From NCBI GenBank assembly GCA_030544215.1, contig JARZZO010000001.1, positions 67,296,456-67,360,455 of the forward strand: a stretch of DNA of 64,000 bases, read 5' to 3'. The first letter of the stretch is position 1. Each line of letters starts with the position of its first letter. Source of the DNA: Zantedeschia hybrid cultivar (lineage: Eukaryota; Streptophyta; Magnoliopsida; Alismatales; Araceae). A program made the translations under genes and the position numbers. Positions 23,501-32,600 of the stretch are shown here, in pieces. The notes under the pieces are model-generated. The model was not told the DNA's origin and searched no databases. It saw nothing but the letters and a program-made list of their open reading frames with translations.

Positions 23501-24399
23501 ATATCTGGGAAAACTTATCTTTATCTTTATTGGCTAAAACGCGTCCACGTGTGTAGACGTCTTTTAAACTAATTAAGATAAGGATAAACATCCGGAAGAG
23601 AAGTTAAAATAGCTTAGGAAACCTAAAACGCGTCGACCTTCACAGACGCCTTTTAGCTAATAAATCAATTAATTAAAATTCAAATTTAAATGTTCAAATA
23701 AGAATAAACTCTAAATGGCGTCTACATGGGTCGACGTCTTTTAGACTTTCTTCATATTTTAACTGAAATTTGAGCTAAAATCAATTCAATTGTTTAACTT
23801 AAACATGTCTGTTCGACCCGACACTCAAAAATATTAATCAATGATTAATTATCAGACCATTATGAGGCATTATTATATGATATGAAATTTACTCAAAATG
23901 ATGTCAAAATTAGCGTGTCTACAGGGGCCAGCCCGTAGAAGCTGAGAAGGTTGACGACAAAGGTGGGAAGAGGAAGACGGAAGCCCGTCTGGAAACTATC
24001 AACATAAATAGAGAAGGAACCCGGGCAGAGAGTGTTGGCCCTGGTGGCGGAGTCAGGCCGATGAGGGGTCGTCCAGGAAGGAAGCTGGAAGTAAGAAACA
24101 AGGTTCCTCACCTCTGCGTCCGAAAGAGCGCAAGATGCTTCCGAGGCGATGTCGGGACGACGGCGTCCCGAGGTAGAAGCCCGGCTTGGGTTTCGGACCT
24201 CTTCGGTGGCCTCGGCCTCGGAAGCCTCGGCCCCGGAAGCCTCGGACCCCTCAGTCCCAGAGACCTCAGGCTCTTCAGACATCGCGGAAGCGAGGAAATC
24301 CAAGGTGAGGGGATCTGACAGAGAAGATTTCGGAGAGTGGGAAGGAGTATACTCCTCGTCCGAAGGAGTAATCTCACTAGAAGAAGGACTCCGGACCAT
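20570..24399 (-). pseudogene. Antisense retrotransposon gene, broken copy (Transposase_28-like)
   Basis: Counterpart of the gene at 36187-38720. The first exon starts at 24399 (MVRSPSSSEITPSDEE) and is cut by a solo LTR at 22604-23923; its remainder runs 22598-22048. Intron 1 (22047-21983) and intron 2 (21407-21320) keep GT and AG borders at the same positions and phases as in the intact element. Exon 2 (21982-21408) is open throughout, including the site where the other copy has a stop. Exon 3 (21319-20570) has a TGG-to-TGA stop at about 20748. Discounting the LTR, exon lengths stay in frame, so the gene decayed recently by two lesions. Confidence 0.8.
22604..23923 (-). mobile_element. Solo LTR inserted in the Tat element, TSD GGGGC
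   Basis: A 1320-bp insert with ends TGTAG and CTACA (TG...CA) lies between direct repeats GGGGC (22599-22603 and 23924-23928). The uninterrupted site GGGGCCAGCCC is seen in the intact Tat copy at 38203. It is much more AT-rich than its host. On the minus strand it carries a TATA-like CTATAAATACC, complementary to 23337-23347, so it is probably in minus orientation. It contains internal direct repeats (AAACGCGTCCAC, TTAATTAAGATAAGGATAAA). No internal coding region or second LTR is present, consistent with LTR-LTR recombination. Its superfamily is not determined. Confidence 0.8.
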
Positions 24400-24665
24400 A
24401 AGGCCGCGAAGGGGAGAAAGAAGGCCAAGGCTTACTCGCAGGAAGGGGGAGGAAATCTCTCCTGAACCGAGCGTAGCTTCTCAAACCACCCAGCTCCACC
24501 AGCGGTGCGCTCTGAGGAATGGAGATCCTCCCACGGTGGCCGGCGAGCTCGGACGAAGCCTTCAGAGAGCTAGCCTTTCGCCGGAGAAGGGGGAGAGCTC
24601 GGGTGATCGCAGGGGAAACGCAAGCGCAGCAGCAGGAAAAAGAACAGTGCCCTGCTGAGGGCTTG

Positions 24666-24673
24666 TATTTATA
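24666..24673 (-). promoter_or_regulatory. TATA box of the antisense gene (defective element)
   Basis: On the minus strand TATAAATA lies within GGGCTTATAAATACAAGC, about 270 bases upstream of the antisense start codon. One upstream G-box, CACGTG, remains at 24863-24868. Confidence 0.6.
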
Positions 24674-25283
24674 AGCCCCATCCGAAGCGCCTCCCGCCGA
24701 AGCCAACGGCCGAGATCATCCCTCTCGTCCCCTCGCTCCTCTCGGATGCCCGCCACCTGCACCGTCCTTCGGCAATGATGACGGGCCGGCTCCGGGACTC
24801 GCAGCAGAACGATCAACGGCCGAAAGCGCTCCGACCCTTCGGCTGATCACCCGGATGCCCGCCACGTGTCCCGATCCGCGTGCCGAAGAAGGGAGCGGCG
24901 GCAATCCGAGTGGAGCCTCGGGCAGAGAGCCGAGGCGATCCGCGACCCGCGGGCGGTCAGGATCCTTTTGTGCTTTTGACGGAGCGGCCGGATGCGCGAC
25001 GCATGTCCCGTGTTTCCTCGCGAGGCGACGCCCATCCCGTCCATTTAATGAAGCCTGACACGAGTCAGAGGGCTCGGCCCTTCGGCTTCTGAGCTTTGAG
25101 CCTTCATCGCCACTCCGAACGAAGACGAAGCAACCGCATAGCCCTCGGCCGACCGAGGGCACCCTCTTCTCAAAGAAAAAGAACAGAGCTTCGGGTAAGA
25201 CACCTATTACGCTATTCTCCTGTTAACTTCGGGTTATACTCTCGCCATCTCAGAATTGAGGAAGACAAGAGTGGGGGGCTATG

Positions 25284-26178
25284 TGATGAGGCAGAATCCG
25301 ATTCGGCCTATTAGAGCAAGCCCAAACCCCTTTCAGCCCAACAGCAGCAGTAGCAGGCCCTCCGGGAGCCTTCGGCCCATCAGCGGCCCAGCAGCCCTCG
25401 GCCCGTAAGCGGCACCGTCGCTCCCGGCCCAACAGGCTTCAGCCTGTCAGCGGCCCACCAGCCTACGGCCCGGGAACAGCGCGGCAGCCCAGGGCCCAAC
25501 AGGCTTCGGCCCATCAGCAGCCCAACCCCCTTCGGCCCGGTAGCCGAATCCGGCCCACTCCGGTGGCGGATCAGGCACTATGGCGGTTTATCAGTAAGCC
25601 CGCATTTAGTCCTATATCGGCTGCCACCGTTAACCATCCGCTATCCTTTGCTATAAATACACCGCTATTTATTGCCCAAAGGATGCTTCCCCAAGCCTCC
25701 GAGACCCTTAAGGACTACAGTCCGAAAAGCATTAAAGCTACTCTCCTTGCCTTCTGAATCGAATCTTCTTTAGGAGCTAACTTGACCGTCGGAGGGGGTT
25801 CCCCAGGGCTGAAGCCCGGGACTCCTGCTGACTGGTTTTTTTCTTCTTCCCCTCCTGCAGGAGCTCGGTTCGAATCATCGCCGACCTTCCCGAGTCGGTC
25901 TCGGCCGCCGACCTCGGACTCCTCTCCCTGGTCTCGACGCCGTGCGCCGGCTGCCCTGCAACGGAGGAGGCTCGGTCTCGCGCCGCCCCTTCGTCCGCCG
26001 AAGAAGCTTCGGCCCCGACTTCCCGGAGCGAGCCAGCCTTCGGACCTTCGACATCGCCTCTGCATCCTTCGTCTTTCGGATCCCCGTCGGGCCCTCGAAC
26101 ACCGATCCGACCAAGCACCGGATCCCACTCTTCGGATTCCGGCTTCGGAATCCGGTCTTGATAGCTTCGGCTACATCA
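25284..26178 (+). repeat. 3' LTR of the defective Tat element
   Basis: Matches the 5' LTR over its full length with about 34 visible substitutions and small indels. It is preceded by a purine tract and CTATG, and followed by the CATAT duplication (26179-26183). Confidence 0.92.
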
Positions 26179-26361
26179 CATATAAATACAGTAACTTATA
26201 TATAAAAATAGATTTCTTATTATTTACTAAGCAATAGAAGATTTATTATCATATTCTTAGTCGTCCAAATCATTCACCTTCGGAGATTCCAATTTTGTGA
26301 TGTAAAGAAAAGAGCGGCAAGTATGATAACTAGTATAGAGAAGAGTCGATCCAAATCCAAG

Positions 26362-26965
26362 TTAAATCTCCTTCCATGAGCACTCCCGGCGCTGCTCATC
26401 GATGCAGCTGCGCAGCTCTCTCTGGACCTCCTCGTCATGGTCCACCAGCCGCCACTTCCCATCCGCGCCCTGCACCATGCCCTTGTTCTTCTCCACCCCC
26501 CACGACTCGGGCACCAGCCACTCCTCCCTCGGCGCGCCGGAGTCCTTGTTCACCAGCGCCACGTCGCGGCCCACCGCCAGCCGGAACCCCCCACCCCGTG
26601 CAGGCAGCACTCCAGGTTGTGCCAGGTCCACACGCTGCCGGGGCCCTTCAGGTACCCCGACCGCCGGGTGTCGATGTCCAGCTCCACCCCCGCGTCGGCG
26701 TACCCCCACAGTAGATAGCTGGGCACCACGTCCATGGCGTTGCGCACGCGCAGCAGCCGCAGGCCAGGCAGCGAGAAGAAGACGAGGCGGAAGGCGGCGT
26801 CGCCGACGCGGGGGATGGCGAAGACCACGGCGGTGACGTGGGCGCCCGCGGGGACGATGTCGGCGGCGTCAGGGTGGAGAGGGCGGCGCCCAGGCTGATG
26901 CCGGTGACGGTGATGCTGGTCTCCTCTTCCTTGTACTGTTCTACCAGCCGCCTCACCTCGCTCAC
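26362..26965 (-). pseudogene. Phospholipase A1-II (DAD1-like lipase) pseudogene
   Basis: C-terminal part of a class-3 lipase of the plant phospholipase A1-II group, which removes sn-1 acyl chains from phospholipids. It begins abruptly with SEVRRLVEQYKEEE and the nucleophile motif TGISLGAAL (normally GHSLG, here H to I). A one-base deletion near 26871 (ACCCTGACGCC) shifts the frame. The next frame gives PRVGDAAF, RNAMDVVPSYLLWGYAD (catalytic Asp) and WHNLECCLHG (catalytic His). A second shift near 26590-26600 leads to DVALVNKDSG, EWLVPESWGVEKNKGMVQ and DGKWRLVDHDEE, then a stop. The N-terminal half is absent; sequence upstream of 26970 is unrelated AT-rich DNA. A dead, truncated copy. Confidence 0.88.
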
Positions 26966-26969
26966 AGTA

Positions 26970-28281
<1,312 letters not shown>

Positions 28282-28583
28282 TACACAACATCTTTATAGG
28301 GAGGGGCTGCCACGTTCATGCTTGCACACGTACTGCAGAACTTATCCTGTGGGAGATAAGATAACATGCGTGAAGAAGTTGGTTTATTGTCACAACACAC
28401 ACTTGTGGCTGGATTTAGATGATGAAGTGCAGAGAACGAAAGGAAAAAAGGATAGATTTAACTTTTTATTTAATTTGTTTGAGACAAGGATAGATGTAAC
28501 TAAAGAGAGAATTTTCTCACCGGTTTCCAAGTGTTATCATTAGCCTCCAAATAGGTATGTTTTGTTCTATTAGTTAGTTATTA

Positions 28584-28588
28584 TAATG
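28584..28588 (+). repeat. Target-site duplication, left, TAATG
   Basis: The 5-mer TAATG directly precedes the 5' LTR and recurs at 40671-40675 directly after the 3' LTR. Confidence 0.92.
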
Positions 28589-29656
28589 TGATGAGGCAGA
28601 ATCCGATTCGGCCCATTGAAGCAAGCCCAAACCCCTTTCAGCCCAACAGCAGCAGTACCAGGCCCTCCGGGAGCCTCCGGCCCATCAGCGGCCCAGCAGC
28701 CTTCGGCCCATAAGCGGCACCGTCGCTCCCGGCCCAACAGGCTTCAGCCCGTCAGCGGCACACCAGCCTACGGCCCGGGAACAGCGCGGCAGCCCAAGGC
28801 CCAACAGGCTTCGGCCCATTAGCGGCACAACCCCCTTCGGCCCGGTAGCCGAATCCGGCCCACTCCGGTGGCGGATCAGGCACTATGGCGGTTTATCAGT
28901 AAGCCCTCCTTTAGTCCTATATCGGCTGCCACCGTTAACCATCCGCTATCCTTTGCTATAAATACACCGCTATTTATTGCCCAAAGGATGCTTCCTCAAG
29001 CCACCAAGACCCTTAAGGACTACAGTCTGAAAAGCATTAAAGCTACTCTCTTTGCCTTCTGAATCGAATCTTCTTCAGGAGCTAACTTGACCGTCGGAGG
29101 GGGTTCCCCAGGGCTGAAGCCCGGGACTCCTGCTGACTGGTTTTCTTCTTCTTTCCCTCCTGCAGGAGCTCGGTTCGAATCTTCGCCGACCTTCCCGAGT
29201 CGGTCTCGACCGCCGACCTCGGACTCCTCTCCCTGGTCTCGACGCCGTACGCCGGCTGCCCCAAGACAGGAGACTCGGTCTCACGCTGCCCCTCCGTCCG
29301 CCGAAGGGGCTTTGGGCTCACTATCCAAGAGCAAGCCAAGCCTGAGTCACTTTCGGCCTCGGACTTTCGACTTCGGCTTCATCGCCCGTCGACAGATCAG
29401 TCGGAAGAAGATTCATCCGCGCCGCCCCTTCGTCCGCCGAAGGAGCTTCGGCCCCGACTTCTCTGCTCTTGCAACAGAGGATCCTCGGCCCCGACTCCCC
29501 GGAGCGAGCCGGCCTTCGGACCTCTCGGCTCCGCCTCTGCGTCCTTCGTCTTCCGGATCCTCGTCGGACCCCCTCAACACCGATCCGACCTAGCACCGGA
29601 TCCCTCTCTTCGGATTCCGGCTTCGGAATCCGGTCGTGATAGCTTCGGCTACATCA
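28589..29656 (+). repeat. 5' LTR of the intact Tat element
   Basis: Begins TGATGAGGCAG and ends GGCTACATCA. The TATA box TATAAAT is at 28957-28963. Compared with the defective element's LTR it has about 170 extra bases, arising around a repeated CGTCCGCCGAAG block (near 29294 and 29430). Confidence 0.95.
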
Positions 29657-29658
29657 CG

Positions 29659-29674
29659 TGGCGCCGTCTGTGGG
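29659..29674 (+). other. Primer-binding site
   Basis: TGGCGCCGTCTGTGGG, two bases after the LTR, is identical to that of the defective element. Only 36 bases separate the LTR from the gag start codon. Confidence 0.78.
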
Positions 29675-29692
29675 AAACCAACAAAACAAGTC

Positions 29693-32600
29693 ATGTCTCA
29701 ACGACCTGTGACCCGACGATCCGGTCAAAGCGAAGCGGAAGCGCGGGAGGCCTCGGCGCATATGCTGCCTTCCGAAGGTGCACCTTCTGCCCCGCCGAGC
29801 CTGCCTCTACCAACCATACCGGAGTCTCTCGGCTCGGAAGACCGAGTGGGGGTGCTCCAGCAGCAAATGGCGACGCTGGCCGCTGCCGTCACGTCCCTAG
29901 AGCCTCTCCAGGAGATGGTATTCGTCATCGCCCAGCGCATGGGACTGATGGGGCAGCTTCCTCAGCAGGCACCGCTCCCCCCACTCTACCCAGTACAAGA
30001 TGTCCGGTTCCGGCCGGCGCCTACACCGGTTTCTCCCAACGAAACCACGGCGACGCGCAGCGAGCCCTCGGCGCTACCTGCCCGAGCTCCCCGCGCCGAT
30101 CGCCTGACGGAGCAAGATTATGCTTCGTCGGAGTACCGTCCGGCCCGGACCGGAGGACAATCCGTCGCCACCTCGACTGCCCCGGACCTGGACCGGCGGC
30201 TGACGGCGATGCGCAAAGAGATGCAGCAGATGGTGTCTCGGCCTCACGGGGCGCCTCTCGCCAGCAACATCCTGGAGCAGACCCCATTCACGGCAGAGCT
30301 CCTGGCCACCGAGGTGCCCCCCAGCTTCAAGCTACCGAAGGGCCCTCTCTACGACGGAATGACAAATCCAGTCTGTCATTTCCAGAGATTCAACGCCTAC
30401 CTCCGGGTCCGAGGGATCTCCGAGGCAGTCCGCTGCCGTCTTTTCCCCCTCACCCTTGAAAAAATCGCCCTCACCTGGTTCGAGACACTGGCCCCCAACT
30501 CCATCCACTCCCTAGTCCAGTTGGACCAGTTGTTCATCGACCAGTTCTATGATGCCACCCGGCAGTGCAAAACTTCCGCCAGCTTGCTGGCCATCCGGCA
30601 AGGCCCCACCGAAACTCTCCAGGAGTACTTCACCAAGTTCCGGACCGAGGCCGCCCAGATCCCGAACCTCGACAGCTCGATCGCGGTCTCGGCCGTGATC
30701 AGCGGGTGCCGGGACGAGGGGCTCCTCGGCTCCATTGGGAAGCGCCATCCCCCTACCTTCCAGGACCTCGTGGCCCGGGCCCATAAATACATCAACCGGG
30801 AGGCCCTGATGCTGTCCAGGGGTAAAGGCGCAGCCGAAGCCACCTCGGCACCTGCCCCCCAGGTGGTCCGACCTCGGCCAGAAGACCAAGAGCCCTCCCG
30901 AAAGCGATACCGCCGGGAGGACTGGGACAGGGAGAGGCGAAGGGACCCGCAGCCGCGGTACCTACCCTTACCTGCTCCCCCTTCCCGGATGCTCATGGAG
31001 GTGAAGGGCATGCTCCGGCGGCCTGATCGCATCAAGACCGATCCTCGCCGAAGGGACCCCAGCAGATACTGTGAATATCACCGGGAGATCGGCCACACGA
31101 CGGATGAGTGCCGACAGCTCCGGGAGGAGATCGACCGCATCATCCGGGAGGGGAGATTGCCGCAGTACCGACGGGAGCAGCCGCCACAACAGAACCGGGA
31201 CGTCCCTGCAGCGCCCAGGCAACAACAACCCCCGGCGATAGAAGCCGCTCCTCCGCCAAAAGCCACCTCGGCCCCGGTGGAGTCATCCCATCAAAGACCC
31301 AGTTCTGGGTCTATCATGATGATATCCGGAGGGTCGGGGGAAGGATCAAGGCCGCGGCAGCGCAACACCGTTGCGGCGGTTGACGGCGAACCGAAGCGGC
31401 CTCATCTGGAAGACATCACCTTCGACGCCGAGGACCTGACTAATGTTCAGGTCCCTCATGATGACGCTCTCGTCGTCAATGCTGTAATAAATAGCTATGA
31501 TGTACATAGAATCTTTGTGGATAATGGAAGTGCCCCAAACATCTTGTTTTACGACTGTTTTGAAAAAATAGGATTGAGTGAGGCCAATATGAAGCCTCAC
31601 CGGGGCCCCCTCTTCGGTTTTAACGGCTCGCCCTGCCGAGTAGAGGGCATTGTCCGACTTCCTGTAACATTAGGCTCCGCCCCCCGGCAGTTAACCGTAG
31701 AAACGGACTTTGCCGTTGTAAAGATCGATTCAGCCTACAACGCCATATTCGACCGAAGGCTCATCGGCGGAGTCGGAGCCGTGCCTTCGTCCTACCATCA
31801 GAAGCTGAAGTTTCATACCAGCCATGAAATAGGCGAAGCCAGAGGGAACCAAGAAGCCGCCCGGCAGTGCTACATGATTTCGGTCAAGGGGAAGACCGCA
31901 GCCGAAACCCTGACGATCGAATCGACAGCCGAGGCATCTTCAGGAGAACCACTCCTCGCCGTCCCTATTCCAGGAGGCGAAGGACGAGTCCTGATGATAG
32001 GCTCCGGCCTAGAAAAGACTGAAGCAGAGAAGCTTACCGAGTTCTTGAAAAAGAATCTCGACGTCTTCGCCTGGTCTCCGGCGGACATGCCCGGGGTTGA
32101 CCCGGAGGTAGCAGAGCACCGACTCCATACCGATCCCGACCAGCCCCCGGTAAAGCAGAAGCGGCGCACCTTCAATAAGGAAAGGAGGGCCGCCATCCAA
32201 GCCGAAGTGCAGAAGGGGCTGGACGCCGGACACCTCCGAGAGGTGCACCATCCGGACTGGATCGCCAACGTGGTCATGGTGTCGAAGAAAGATGGCAAAT
32301 GGCGTATGTGCGTGGACTTCACCAACCTCAACAAGGCATGTCCGATGGACAGCTTTCCGCTGCCTCGGATAGACCAGGTGGTGGACGCAACTTCCGGCCA
32401 CGAGCTGCTAAGCTTCCTCGACGCCTATTCCGGCTACCACCAGATCCGGATGCATTCGAATGTTGAGAGCAAGACCAGCTTCACGACCGATTTAGGCCTA
32501 TACTGTTATACCCGAATGCCCTTCGGTCTGAAGAACGCCGGCGCGACATATCAGCGTCTGGTCAACAAAGTGTTCGTCCCGCAGCTCGGCCGAAACATGG

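Larger units (their letters stand above)
17616..26178 (+). mobile_element. Defective Tat-lineage Ty3/gypsy retrotransposon (deletion derivative)
   Basis: 8563-bp element with complete LTRs (17616-18514 and 25284-26178), a primer-binding site, a shortened gag frame, minisatellite arrays, an antisense gene and a polypurine tract (GAGTGGGGGG, 25270-25279). No protease, reverse transcriptase, RNase H or integrase is encoded. The two LTRs differ by roughly 4% by eye, so this insertion is older than the intact relative at 28589-40670. A TG...CA solo LTR sits inside it. Perfect 5-bp duplications show that it transposed as a unit, so its enzymes most likely came from an autonomous relative. Confidence 0.9.

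Noticed and set aside
22604..23923. Possible hAT or other DNA transposon instead of a solo LTR
   Set aside because: The termini are TG...CA with only about five bases inverted, and the duplication is 5 bp, not 8. Both fit an LTR better. Not fully excluded.
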